DNA of 64,000 bases. Origin: Fischerella thermalis PCC 7521. Lineage in GTDB: Bacteria; Cyanobacteriota; Cyanobacteriia; Cyanobacteriales; Nostocaceae. The translations under genes were made by a program, and so were the position numbers. The notes beneath the pieces were generated by a model, which worked only from the letters and a program-made list of their open reading frames with translations, ran no database searches and was not told where the DNA came from. The first letter of the stretch is position 1, and every line of letters starts with the position of its first letter. Of this stretch, positions 45,706 through 54,339 are shown piece by piece. Location of the stretch: positions 1 to 64,000 of the forward strand of contig NZ_AJLL01000036.1 in the NCBI RefSeq assembly GCF_000317225.1. The letters are read 5' to 3'.

Positions 45706-45732
45706 TCAAGTCCGGCTAATTACTTACGATAT
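45706..45732. repeat. 27-bp dispersed repeat, copy 2
   Basis: Same orientation as 8279-8305, one mismatch (G/A). Confidence 0.8.
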
Positions 45733-45789
45733 TATTCTGATGCAGTTGGGCATTGATTTTTCCCATTACCCATTACCAATTACCAATTA

Positions 45790-45833
45790 CCGGCCTTCAC
45801 AGATATGATAAGTCTTCAAACGGACATGATATG
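45790..45833. repeat. 44-bp dispersed repeat, copy 1
   Basis: Matches the reverse complement of 57390-57433 at 41 of 44 positions by eye (core ACGGACATGATATG, and CTTCACAGATATGAT). Both copies touch TTACC-type heptamer tracts on the same relative side. Confidence 0.85.
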
Positions 45834-45959
45834 AAACGGAAGTGCTAAAAAGATAATATACAAATTGTCATGAAATACATACTCGGCAAATAAATATTTG
45901 TCGAGTTTTGTCGTTTGTATGGTAGTTGTTATTACCAAATAATCAACCACCAACTATCT

Positions 45960-46397
45960 ATGAATGAAACTACTTTTGTTCCACCTCATAAAATTATAGG
46001 TGTTGCCGTAATTGCAAATGACCAAGGACAAATTTTAATTGATCGCCGTCGTCAAGAAGGCGCAATGGGTGGATTGTGGGAATTTCCTGGAGGCAAAATC
46101 GAGACAAATGAGACTGTCGAAGAGTGTATTCAACGGGAAATAAAAGAAGAATTGGGAATAGTGGTTGAAGTCGGTGAACACATAATTACCATCGACCATA
46201 CCTATAGTCATATCCGTGTTACTCTCAAAGTACATCATTGTCGTCTCATACAAGGAGTTCCCCAGCCCATAGAATGCGATGAAGTACGCTGGGTTAGTGT
46301 AGATGAACTAGAGTCTTTTGCTTTTCCAGAGGCGAATATTCAAATTATTGCTGCATTGCGGAAGTGGGGAAATGGGGGAGGTAGGGTAGTGGAGTGA
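45960..46397 (+). CDS. mutT: MutT-type Nudix 8-oxo-dGTP diphosphatase
   Basis: 145 residues from the ATG at 45960; the frame is open to 45915 but the extra part lies in repeat DNA. The Nudix box is GKIETNETVEECIQREIKEE plus LGI (about 45-67), complete. Preceding text VAVIANDQGQILIDRRRQEG and later VRWVSVDELESFAFPEAN fit MutT, which removes 8-oxo-dGTP. The last eleven residues (KWGNGGGRVVE) are encoded by a G-rich tract resembling intergenic repeats, so the tail is probably a later addition. Convergent with the next gene. Confidence 0.88.
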   Translation: MNETTFVPPHKIIGVAVIANDQGQILIDRRRQEGAMGGLWEFPGGKIETNETVEECIQREIKEELGIVVEVGEHIITIDHTYSHIRVTLKVHHCRLIQGVPQPIECDEVRWVSVDELESFAFPEANIQIIAALRKWGNGGGRVVE

Positions 46398-46415
46398 TGG
46401 GGAGGTGTAGGTTTT

Positions 46416-47228
46416 TTACTTCCAAGCAGACAAAGGTGGAACTTGCTGGAGTTCTTGACTGAGAATTTCGTGAAGATGGCCATTTGTTGCCAAAATTCTA
46501 CCAGATTCAATTTTTATAGGAGTACAATCATAAGCCGTGACTTTTCCCCCAGCTTCACGCACTATGATAATACCTGCTGCAATGTCCCAAGGAGAAAGAC
46601 CCCGTTCCCAGTAACCATCAAGACGCCCACAGGCTACATGAGCTAGATCAACAGATGCAGACCCGCTGCGTCGTACTCCTTGGGTAAGATGGGTCAGGTG
46701 ACAAAATTCTGCGTAGTTGTTGTCAGAAGTTTCCCGGCGATCATATGCAAATCCCGTCACCAGTAAACTTTTACTTAATTCAGAAGTGTCTGAAACTCTG
46801 ATTGGAATGCGGTTACGGGTTGCACCCAGATCTTGGGCTGCACGAAATAGTTCGTCGTGGAAAGGGTCATAAATCACACCTACTTGGGGAACGCCATTGA
46901 TCAGTAACCCGATAGAAACAGCAAAAAAAGGGTATTGATGAGCGAAGTTTGTTGTACCATCTAGAGGATCAATCACCCAGAGAAACTCATTTTTTTGATC
47001 TCCCAGTTTCCCAGATTCTTCTGTGAGAATGGCATGATCGCTAAAGTGACGACCCAAAACTTGTAAAATGACTGCTTCTGAAGCTTTATCAGCAACAGTA
47101 ACTAAGTCACCGGGGCGCCCTTTTTCGGTAATTGCGTCTTCTACCTTACCCAAATAACCTTGCAAAACTGCACCAGCAGCTAGGGCTGCTTCTGTGGCAA
47201 TATCTAGAAAAATTTGTAAATTAGTCAT
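46416..47228 (-). CDS. Inositol-monophosphatase-family phosphatase
   Basis: A 270-residue Mg-dependent sugar phosphatase. Metal ligands are visible in ILTEESG (Glu70/71) and WVIDPLDGTTNFAHQYPFF (Asp87, Asp90), and the C-terminal WDIAAGIIIVREAGGKVTAYD (near 215). Cyanobacteria carry several paralogues (SuhB-like, HisN-like histidinol phosphatase); which one this is cannot be told from motifs. Its start at 47228 faces ureG across a heptamer-repeat gap of 70 bp. Confidence 0.9.
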   Translation of the reverse strand: MTNLQIFLDIATEAALAAGAVLQGYLGKVEDAITEKGRPGDLVTVADKASEAVILQVLGRHFSDHAILTEESGKLGDQKNEFLWVIDPLDGTTNFAHQYPFFAVSIGLLINGVPQVGVIYDPFHDELFRAAQDLGATRNRIPIRVSDTSELSKSLLVTGFAYDRRETSDNNYAEFCHLTHLTQGVRRSGSASVDLAHVACGRLDGYWERGLSPWDIAAGIIIVREAGGKVTAYDCTPIKIESGRILATNGHLHEILSQELQQVPPLSAWK

Positions 47229-47290
47229 TAGTCATTTGTCATTGGTCATTTGTCATTAGTCCATAGTTAGTGGTTAATAGTCAACAACCA
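47225..47290. repeat. Heptamer repeats between divergent genes
   Basis: TAGTCAT/TTGTCAT units followed by AGTTAGTGGTTAATAG and CAACAAC units. Occupies almost the whole promoter region shared by the phosphatase gene and ureG. Confidence 0.8.
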
Positions 47291-47298
47291 ACAAAATT

Positions 47299-47895
47299 AT
47301 GAATGCTTTTCGAGTCGGAGTTGCTGGACCTGTAGGATCGGGAAAAACTGCTTTAGTCGATGCTTTGTGTAAAGCAATGCGTGATCAATACCACATTGCG
47401 GTGGTAACCAATGATATTTATACACAGGAAGATGCACAGTTTTTGGTACATTCTCAGGCTTTAAGTGGCGATCGCATTATCGGTGTAGAGACTGGCGGTT
47501 GTCCTCATACTGCTATTCGTGAAGATGCTTCTATGAATTTAGCAGCAGTTGAACAGTTAGAGGCGCGTTTTCCTGATTTGGATTTAGTTTTTTTAGAAAG
47601 TGGCGGAGATAATTTAGCTGCTACTTTTAGCCCGGAATTAGTAGATTTAACAATTTACGTGATTGATGTTGCTGCTGGCGATAAAATTCCTCGCAAAGGT
47701 GGTCCTGGTATTACAAAATCTGATTTATTGGTAATTAATAAAACTGATTTAGCTCCCTACGTTGGTGCAGATCTAAGTGTTATGGAACGAGATGCCAAAA
47801 AAATGCGCGCTGATAAACCCTTTATTTTCACAAATTTGAAAACAAAAACAGGTTTAGCAGATGTGGTTGAATTTGTGACTAAAAATATTTGTTAG
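47299..47895 (+). CDS. ureG: Urease accessory GTPase UreG
   Basis: A 198-residue SIMIBI GTPase that drives nickel delivery to urease with UreE, UreF and UreH. P-loop [10 protein letters not shown] (8-17), the nickel-binding Cys-Pro-His in [13 protein letters not shown] (near 75-77), the [11 protein letters not shown] switch and the guanine-specific [11 protein letters not shown] are all intact. No other urease genes are in the window, so here it is an orphan of that pathway, as in other cyanobacteria with scattered ure genes. Confidence 0.96.
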   Translation: MNAFRVGVAGPVGSGKTALVDALCKAMRDQYHIAVVTNDIYTQEDAQFLVHSQALSGDRIIGVETGGCPHTAIREDASMNLAAVEQLEARFPDLDLVFLESGGDNLAATFSPELVDLTIYVIDVAAGDKIPRKGGPGITKSDLLVINKTDLAPYVGADLSVMERDAKKMRADKPFIFTNLKTKTGLADVVEFVTKNIC

Positions 47896-47958
47896 TGGTA
47901 ATTGGTTTTCTTCCTTCCCTTGTCCTCCTTGTCCTCTCACACTCCTCACCTCTCTACC

Positions 47959-48450
47959 TCAATCCGTACCAGACCAACTCCAAGTGGGATTACCATTATT
48001 TACACCTTTTTTAGTAATGCTGGGAGTAAAATTGTTCGCATCTCGTTTACCTGTCATATCTAAAATCAGAAATACTTTACCCCGATTAAATCTGATACGT
48101 AAGTGGGAAGGAGAATTGTAGTTTTCGTTATCGTATTTGACAATACCACCGCCTGCAACACATTGACGATAGGCAGGTTTGAGGTTTGCTACCCAGGTAA
48201 CACTAAACAAATCTGAAGAGGCGATCGCAAATGGCCCGGCGAAAGAACCTAATTTTGCCTGACCATTAACTGTGTATCCTCCTTCGTAGTAAGGTGCATT
48301 TTGCTCTGTCACAACTACTTTTTGAGGACAATTTTTTTCAGGTGCATCAACAGATTTAAAAACACCTAATTCTACCTGTGCGGCTTGGGCTGCAATGGTT
48401 GGAAAAACGGTAATAATAGCAGTTAATAAATAGAGAAATTTGTTGTTCAT
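47959..48450 (-). CDS. Small exported protein, unknown
   Basis: A 163-residue protein with a clear signal peptide: NNKFLYLLTAIITVFPTIA and cleavage after AAQAA (about residue 24). The mature part is beta-rich with two or three cysteines (KNCPQK, YRQCVAGG) and ends in GNPTWSWSGTD. Probably periplasmic or secreted. Not recognised. Confidence 0.65.
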   Translation of the reverse strand: MNNKFLYLLTAIITVFPTIAAQAAQVELGVFKSVDAPEKNCPQKVVVTEQNAPYYEGGYTVNGQAKLGSFAGPFAIASSDLFSVTWVANLKPAYRQCVAGGGIVKYDNENYNSPSHLRIRFNRGKVFLILDMTGKRDANNFTPSITKKGVNNGNPTWSWSGTD

Positions 48451-48582
48451 TATTATAGCTTAAATTATTCCAGGCTATACTAATTAGACTTGGTTTTTTA
48501 AGAATATTATGTATAAACCTGGTTTTTTGATAAACCAGGTTAATTGATTTGCAATAATTTAACAATCTGACTTTCAATTAAA

Positions 48583-48981
48583 TCAACCAAAAGCAAACTG
48601 GTATAATATCACAAAGTTAACTATAGGAATAATCATCAACAAAATTAGCCAAGGATTCTTGCCTAATTTTTTCACAATGTTAACAAAGGCGATAATTAAA
48701 AAGACGACGGCAACAATATTTACAAAAGGGATAAATAATCCAATGATCCACCAAGGCGATTGATCGCCAGCTTTATACATAATCCAGTTATTGAGAATAG
48801 GAATCCAAGCAAACCAAGCATTTGGTTCTCCTAACTTTTGATAAATTTTGTAGAAGCAATAAGAAGCAAAAATATAAGCAGCAATCCCAATAATAAAACC
48901 AAGAAATCCTCCAGCACCACCAGAGCGATTAGCCTGGGCAATAAGGTAGATCAAACTCAAATTATAGGTTTGGAAAAGCAT
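48583..48981 (-). CDS. DUF5684-type small membrane protein
   Basis: A 132-residue protein with three to four membrane segments: GFLGFIIGIAAYIFASYCFY, WIIGLFIPFVNIVAVVFLII, and PWLILLMIIPIVNFVILY. The phrase KLGEPNAWFAWIPILNNWIM matches the DUF5684/signal-peptidase-associated family of small membrane proteins. Function unknown. Confidence 0.72.
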   Translation of the reverse strand: MLFQTYNLSLIYLIAQANRSGGAGGFLGFIIGIAAYIFASYCFYKIYQKLGEPNAWFAWIPILNNWIMYKAGDQSPWWIIGLFIPFVNIVAVVFLIIAFVNIVKKLGKNPWLILLMIIPIVNFVILYQFAFG

Positions 48982-49229
48982 TGTTATTCTCTAAACAAAA
49001 TTAAAAATGGAAAATTGCAGGTGTTTAGTTGTTTTAACTTGAAATACAGAGATAAAGGTAATATTTTCAACAAAAATTAGCTTTTATGTAAATAAAATGA
49101 TACAATTCATTCGCTTAGTTATAAATACTTAATCCATCCCAATATCTGATAATTAGGAAAATAGCCAATTTCTTTCCAGCTGACAAATATTTGTGGCGAC
49201 TTACTTACACAATAAGTACCAAAAGAGTA

Positions 49230-50201
49230 ATGACTCATCACATTATTAAAGCAACTGCAAATACTGTGCATCTAGGTGGGTTTTCCCATGAATTAGAACC
49301 AGTATTGATGATTGAATCTGGCGATACAGTAGATGTAGAAACTTATACTGGTTACTATATTTACGACAAAGCACCACCAGAATTTCTCACGCCAGAATTT
49401 GTTGATATTTGCCAAAACCTACCGCCAGAACGCAAAATTGCAGGTGGACCGCATTTGCTTACAGGGCCTATTTATGTGCGGGGAGCAGAACCAGGAGATA
49501 TTTTAGAAGTAAAATTGGAAGCAATTAAACCAAGTTTACCCGTTGGTTTTAATGCTATTCGCACAGGATGGGGAGCTTTACCACACCAGTTTACTCAACC
49601 AGCATTGAGATTTATTCCCTTAGATTTAGAAAATAACGTAGCGGAATTTCCTGTCAATAGTGGCATTAAAATTCCCCTCAGACCTTTTTTTGGTATTCTT
49701 GGGGTTGCTACTCCCGAAACGCAACGTTCTTCGATTCCTCCTGGTTGTTATGGTGGTAATATCGATAACCGCGAACTACAAGCAGGTTCCAGAGTATTCT
49801 TACCTATTTTTGTTCCTGGCGCTTTATTTTCGATTGGTGATGGACATTCAGCACAGGGAGATGGTGAAGTTAATGTGACTGCAATTGAAACATCTATGAA
49901 TGGCAGGATTCAACTAACAATTCGCAAGGATTTGCAACTGACTGCACCGATCGCTGAAACTAACACTGATATTATCACAATGGGGTTTGGTGAGACGTTG
50001 GATGCAGCCTTAGAACAAGCTTTGAACAACATGATTGATTTTTTGGTGAAGTTGACAAAAATATCACCAGAAGATGCCTATGTGTTATGCAGTTTAACGG
50101 TAAATTTTCGCATGACTCAAGTTGTCAACCTTCCCCAAAAAGGGGTGCATGGGATGTTACCAAAATCTGTTTTCCCAGGAGAGATAAATTTATTAATTTA
50201 A
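49230..50201 (+). CDS. Acetamidase/formamidase family protein
   Basis: About 323 residues from the ATG at 49230 (the frame is open 13 codons earlier without support). The family signs are GDTVDVETYTGYY, LTGPIYVRGAEPGDILEV (near 98), PLRPFFGILGVA (near 148), PPGCYGGNIDNRELQAGSRVFLPIF (acid and metal residues; shown in part) and LFSIGDGHSAQGDGEV (near 207). FmdA/AmdA enzymes release ammonia from formamide or short amides; with ureG and the BMP transporter nearby it may serve nitrogen scavenging. Substrate is inferred. Confidence 0.87.
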   Translation: MTHHIIKATANTVHLGGFSHELEPVLMIESGDTVDVETYTGYYIYDKAPPEFLTPEFVDICQNLPPERKIAGGPHLLTGPIYVRGAEPGDILEVKLEAIKPSLPVGFNAIRTGWGALPHQFTQPALRFIPLDLENNVAEFPVNSGIKIPLRPFFGILGVATPETQRSSIPPGCYGGNIDNRELQAGSRVFLPIFVPGALFSIGDGHSAQGDGEVNVTAIETSMNGRIQLTIRKDLQLTAPIAETNTDIITMGFGETLDAALEQALNNMIDFLVKLTKISPEDAYVLCSLTVNFRMTQVVNLPQKGVHGMLPKSVFPGEINLLI

Positions 50202-50230
50202 TATAATACAACTAAAAGTATTTTAGGTAA

Positions 50231-50265
50231 AATCGACCACAGATGCACATCGATAAACACAGATA
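50231..50265. repeat. Degenerate ACACAGAT repeat
   Basis: ACCACAGATGCACAT and AAACACAGATAA, a looser copy of the decamer family seen at 16265, 31850 and 56577. Confidence 0.6.
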
Positions 50266-50364
50266 ATTTTTGATTGTGCAAATTAATGTTTATCTCTGTC
50301 GTTTTTACTATAAGTTATTTATTACTGTAGCTCAAGTGCATTTAATTAACTTACAGTATATTTT

Positions 50365-50736
50365 ATGTCTAACATACTCATTCAATTGTTAGTGATTGGT
50401 CTTGTGGCTGGTATAGCTGGCGGTATGTTTGGTATTGGTGGTGGTGCAATTATGGTTCCAGCGATGGTTTTACTCATGAGCATGGATCAAAAGTTTGCTA
50501 CCGGTACTTCCATTGCTGCTCAAATATTGCCTATTGGTATTTTAGCCGCAATTGTCTACTACCGTAACGGTAATCTTAATATCAAATATGCGGTAATTAT
50601 TGCAGTTGGTCTGATTGTTGGTAATTTGTTTGGGGCTTTATTTGCCAATCAGCCATTTGTTAGCAGTGAATTGATGAAAAAGCTGTATGGCGTATTTTTA
50701 TTAGTGATTGGTTTACGATATTTGTTATTTAGATAA
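50365..50736 (+). CDS. Half-size TauE/SafE-family membrane protein
   Basis: A 123-residue protein with four membrane segments. The N-terminal GLVAGIAGGMFGIGGGAIMVPAM is split here as GIAGGMFGIGGGA, the glycine-rich signature of TauE/SafE anion exporters (UPF0721). Full-length members have about 250 residues in two such halves, so this protein must dimerise or is a truncated form; it starts and ends cleanly, and half-size versions exist. No partner half follows. Substrate unknown (sulphur anions or organic acids in the family). Confidence 0.78.
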   Translation: MSNILIQLLVIGLVAGIAGGMFGIGGGAIMVPAMVLLMSMDQKFATGTSIAAQILPIGILAAIVYYRNGNLNIKYAVIIAVGLIVGNLFGALFANQPFVSSELMKKLYGVFLLVIGLRYLLFR

Positions 50737-50968
50737 TTAGATTAAAAAACTCTGCTATCTATTACGCTCTCCTTTGGGTAACTCTGCGTGAAAAAAAATA
50801 TATTGCTCCAAATGTATTATCAACTTGTGATTATTTGCATATTTAGGTATATTGATCGCAAAAATAAAAGCTACAATCTAGCACATAATATAACTCAAAA
50901 TAGCATCTACCACTTATTTAACACTAAAAAGAGAAATATTTTTAACATAGTGCGGATCAGCAATCAAT

Positions 50969-52111
50969 ATGGATCGTCGTCGGTTTATCAAGTACGCCTC
51001 CCTTACAGGAGCTGGTTTTACCTTTGTTGCTTGTTCTGGAGACAAATCTAATAATCCCCAGGGCGAAGTATCCCCTGGAACATCACCTGTAGCAGCGAAT
51101 GAGCCTTTGAAGGTAGGATTTGTGTATGTAGGGCCTGTGGGTGATTTTGGATGGACTTATGCTCATGACCTTGGTCGTAGAGAAATGGAAGCAAATCTGC
51201 ATGGTAGAGTGAGATCTACTTTTGTAGAAAATGTGAATGAAGGTGCTGATGCTGAGAGGATAATTCGTCAACTGGCGTTAGATGGTAATAAGTTGATTTT
51301 TACAACTTCTTTTGGTTACATGAACCCAACTATTAAAGTAGCCAAAGATTTTCCTCATGTATATTTTGAAAACTGTACTGGGTATAAACGCGCTACTAAT
51401 GTTGGTACTTACTTAGGACGTTTTGAAGAACCACGCTATTTGACTGGCATGATTGCTGGTAAGATGACCAAATCTAATATCATCGGTTTTGTCGGAGCAT
51501 ACCCCATTCCAGAGGTAATTCGTGGTATAAATTCTTTTACTCAAGGACTACGGGCAGTAAACCCTAAGGCAAAAGTGAAAGTAGTGTGGGTACAAAGTTG
51601 GTACGACCCAGCTAAAGAAAGAGAAGCAGCACAGGCTTTAATTAATTTAGGTGCAGATGTGCTAACACAGCATACTGACTCTGCTGCTGTTGTGCAATTA
51701 GCAGAGGAAAAAGGTATTTTTGCATTTGGTTATAACACTGATATGAGTCGGTTTGGTGCAAAAGCACATTTAACATCAGCGATTAATAAGTGGGGGAAAT
51801 TTTACACAGATAAAGCTTTGTCTGTAATCAATGGTACATGGAAAGCGGAGGATGTTTGGTTGGGAATCGGTCAAGGAATGGTGGATATCTCGCCTATCAA
51901 TCCTGTAGTTCCTCAAGATGTGCAGCAATTGGTAATGGCGAAGCGGGAGGAATTTATTAAAGGTACTGCTCATCCGTTTGCAGGACCAGTAAAAGACCAA
52001 AAAGGTGGAGTACGGGTGCAGAAGGGTAAAGTTTTGCAGGATAAAGAACAACTAGCAATGAATTGGTATGTAGAGGGAGTTGAGGGGTCAATTCCGAAAG
52101 CAGAATCCTAA
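50969..52111 (+). CDS. BMP-family ABC transporter substrate-binding lipoprotein
   Basis: A 380-residue binding protein. The N-terminus DRRRFIKYASLTGAGFTFVAC joins a twin-arginine-like motif with a lipobox (FVAC, Cys22), given here as its parts: RRRFIKY and TFVAC. It is likely a lipoprotein at the periplasmic face. The mature domain has VGFVYVGPVGDFGWTYAHD, the hallmark of the BMP/Med family (PnrA-like), which bind purine nucleosides. Genes for the ATPase and two permeases follow after a 690-bp gap that holds a broken gene. Substrate by family only. Confidence 0.88.
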   Translation: MDRRRFIKYASLTGAGFTFVACSGDKSNNPQGEVSPGTSPVAANEPLKVGFVYVGPVGDFGWTYAHDLGRREMEANLHGRVRSTFVENVNEGADAERIIRQLALDGNKLIFTTSFGYMNPTIKVAKDFPHVYFENCTGYKRATNVGTYLGRFEEPRYLTGMIAGKMTKSNIIGFVGAYPIPEVIRGINSFTQGLRAVNPKAKVKVVWVQSWYDPAKEREAAQALINLGADVLTQHTDSAAVVQLAEEKGIFAFGYNTDMSRFGAKAHLTSAINKWGKFYTDKALSVINGTWKAEDVWLGIGQGMVDISPINPVVPQDVQQLVMAKREEFIKGTAHPFAGPVKDQKGGVRVQKGKVLQDKEQLAMNWYVEGVEGSIPKAES

Positions 52112-52157
52112 TGTATACCTTTGTAGATATTTGTGCTGGGGTTCTAGGGGAAAAGTT

Positions 52158-52223
52158 ATGCAAATCTGTCAAAACCCAAATTGCTCAAATCCTTTTCTTC
52201 CCGGTTTGAGATTTACTTTATAA
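52158..52223 (+). pseudogene. Fragment of a zinc-ribbon protein start
   Basis: MQICQNPNCSNPF resembles the N-terminal four-cysteine motif (CxNPxCxNP..FC..CG) of cyanobacterial Ser/Thr kinases, but the frame stops after 21 residues before the second cysteine pair. It is probably a remnant, overlapping the end of the small minus-strand ORF. Weak evidence. Confidence 0.3.
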
Positions 52224-52346
52224 ATAGCCTCTAAAAAAATATAAAACTATTGCAGCTAAAATAATAGTACTTGTGAGTGCTGTTACTTTGAAACTTTTTT
52301 GAGTGAGAAATAAATATTTGCGGTGATAAAGTGTATTCATTTTCAT
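52218..52346 (-). CDS. Small membrane protein (42 aa) downstream of CD225 pseudogene
   Basis: A 42-residue frame from ATG at 52346: NTLYHRKYLFLTQKSFKVTA then LTSTIILAAIVLYFFRGYL, one membrane helix after a basic N-terminus. It lies 56 bp after the CD225 remnant in the same direction. No family recognised; too short to be sure of expression. Confidence 0.4.
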   Translation of the reverse strand: MKMNTLYHRKYLFLTQKSFKVTALTSTIILAAIVLYFFRGYL

Positions 52347-52402
52347 AGAATTAAAAACAATGGTTTATATAGAGTTTATTGTTGAGTCAGTTAATCAGGA
52401 AT

Positions 52403-52660
52403 CTATTGTGAACCCAAAAATGCCACAACAATAACGAATAAGATATAAAGTATGCCGAAAGCTAGTCCTGAACCAAAGGAGACCCAGCACCATGTTTTGG
52501 CACTTTTAGATGCTTGCATAGCACCCTCATAATCCCCGGCAGCTAATTTAGAATTTACTTATGCCGCATAAACGATCGCCACAATTCCGAATGGCAGACA
52601 GCAAAAAAGGGTAGTTAATATTGCTTGTGGCAAATAAGTCGGTATGTTCCGAGATTGCAT
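52403..52660 (-). pseudogene. CD225/dispanin-family membrane protein, one internal stop
   Basis: From ATG at 52660 the frame reads YLPQAILTTLFCCLPFGIV and AIVYAA, then TAA at 52559-52561 (codon 34), then VNSKLAAGDYEGAMQASKSA and KTWCWVSFGSGLAFGILYI to TAG at 52403. This is the CD225 pattern (two membrane helices, FCC, the AxVNxKxxxGDxxGA loop, KxWCWVS). The stop falls where the family usually has Gln (AAQVNSK), so CAA to TAA explains it. Everything else is intact, so the break is recent, or a sequencing error. Confidence 0.85.
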
Positions 52661-52797
52661 TAAAAAATCCTTAAATTTAAATAACTATTGGCAATCGCTG
52701 TATAAAAATTACGCACCTTATAAGATATCAGAATGACCTGAAATCCTGTAAATCGACTTAATAAACTATAATAAATCGAGAATGTAGCAGAGGCAAA

Positions 52798-54339
52798 ATG
52801 CAAGGGTTAAATGACCTGATTCCCCGTTTGCAAGTAAGGAATATTACCAAGTCTTATTCTGGTTTTTTCGCAAATAATCAGGTGAATTTGACAATTCAAC
52901 CGGGTGAAATTCATGCTCTGTTGGGAGAAAATGGGGCGGGTAAGAGTACCCTGATGAAAATTATCTATGGGGTGGTGCGTCCTGAAAGTGGTGAAATATT
53001 TTGGGAAGGAAAACGAGTTGACATCACCAACCCAGCCAAAGCGCGATCGCTTGGTATTGGTATGGTGTTTCAGCACTTTTGTTTGTTTGAAACCTTGACT
53101 GTAACTGAAAATATCGCCCTAGCGCTTCCTGCTAGCGAACAATGGAATTTAGGACAAGTTAATCGCAAAATTCGTGTTTTATCTCAAGAATACGCTTTAG
53201 ATATCAACCCAGATTCCCCAGTTTATACATTATCTGTAGGTGAAAAGCAGCGAGTAGAAATCATTCGTTGTCTGTGTGTTGCTACCAAGTTACTGATTTT
53301 GGATGAGCCCACGGCGGTTTTAACTCCCCAAGAAACAGAAAAGCTATTTCTGACATTGCAGCAAATTGCTGCTGGTGGTTGCAGTATTTTATTCAGCAGC
53401 CACAAATTACAAGAAGTGCGATCGCTATGCACTCATGCAACAATATTGCGGAATGGCGAGGTGATAGCAGAGTGTAACCCCCAAGCAGAGACAATCGACA
53501 GTTTAGCAAGGATGATGATAGGCGAGGATGAGGGACACGGGGGACAAGGGGAATACGGAAAATATCACACTCCCCCCACCTCCCCCATCTGCTTCCAAGT
53601 CCGCGATTTGTGTTTGGAATCAAAGCATCCTTTAGGAATATCGTTGCAGCACATTAATTTGGAGGTTCGCAGTGGTGAAATTGTCGGGATTGCGGGAGTT
53701 GCAGGTAATGGACAAAGGGAACTCCTAGCAGTTTTGAGTGGTGAAGTAATCTGTCCCAAAGCAGACATGATCATGTTGGGAGAAATACCTATCGGTGATT
53801 GTGATGTACCCCAACGTCGGCGTTTGGGTTTGGCGTATATCCCAGAAGAACGTTTGGGGGTGGCTATCGTACCAAATATGAACCTCTTGGAAAATGCTTT
53901 GTTAACAGGCTACTCCCAAGGATTATTACGAAATGGTATGATTCGGCAACGCAAGTTAAAAGCTTGGACTAGGAGAATTTGCGACGCCTTTAATGTCAAA
54001 CAAGTAGGGTTGAATTCGCTTGCTGCAAATTTATCGGGTGGTAATCTACAGAAGTTTATTGTAGGGCGAGAGATTCAGCAAAACCCGACTATTTTGATTG
54101 CAGCACATCCGAGTTGGGGTGTGGATGTGAACGCAACTGTAACCATCCATCAAGCTTTCATGGAAATGCGAAATATGGGTGCAGGGGTGCTAGTGGTTTC
54201 CGAAGATTTGGACGAGTTGTTGACGTTGTGCGATCGCATTGGCGTCATCTACAAAGGACAGCTCTCTCCCTTTATACCAATTGCAGATATCAGTCGCGAA
54301 AAAATTGGTCGTTGGATGGGAGGAGTGAGTTTTGTTTGA
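52798..54339 (+). CDS. BMP-type ABC transporter ATPase (two ABC domains)
   Basis: A 513-residue fused ATPase, like RbsA/NupO. First domain: GENGAGKSTLMKIIYG (about 42-57), signature TLSVGEKQRVEI, Walker B LLILDEPTAVLTP. Second domain: GVAGNGQREL (degenerate Walker A), LSGGNLQKFIVGRE signature; the Walker B region ILIAAHPSWGVDV is degenerate, as is usual for the second half. Between the halves, residues about 245-262 (GHGGQGEYGKYHTPPTSP) are encoded by G-rich then C-rich DNA like the intergenic repeats, a likely insertion. Overlaps the next gene by eight bases. Confidence 0.92.
   Translation: MQGLNDLIPRLQVRNITKSYSGFFANNQVNLTIQPGEIHALLGENGAGKSTLMKIIYGVVRPESGEIFWEGKRVDITNPAKARSLGIGMVFQHFCLFETLTVTENIALALPASEQWNLGQVNRKIRVLSQEYALDINPDSPVYTLSVGEKQRVEIIRCLCVATKLLILDEPTAVLTPQETEKLFLTLQQIAAGGCSILFSSHKLQEVRSLCTHATILRNGEVIAECNPQAETIDSLARMMIGEDEGHGGQGEYGKYHTPPTSPICFQVRDLCLESKHPLGISLQHINLEVRSGEIVGIAGVAGNGQRELLAVLSGEVICPKADMIMLGEIPIGDCDVPQRRRLGLAYIPEERLGVAIVPNMNLLENALLTGYSQGLLRNGMIRQRKLKAWTRRICDAFNVKQVGLNSLAANLSGGNLQKFIVGREIQQNPTILIAAHPSWGVDVNATVTIHQAFMEMRNMGAGVLVVSEDLDELLTLCDRIGVIYKGQLSPFIPIADISREKIGRWMGGVSFV

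Larger units (their letters stand above)
45450..45959. other. Intergenic region with clustered dispersed repeats
   Basis: About 510 bp holding a 27-bp repeat (45706-45732), a heptamer tract (about 45758-45790) and a 44-bp repeat (45790-45833). No supported gene. Confidence 0.65.
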
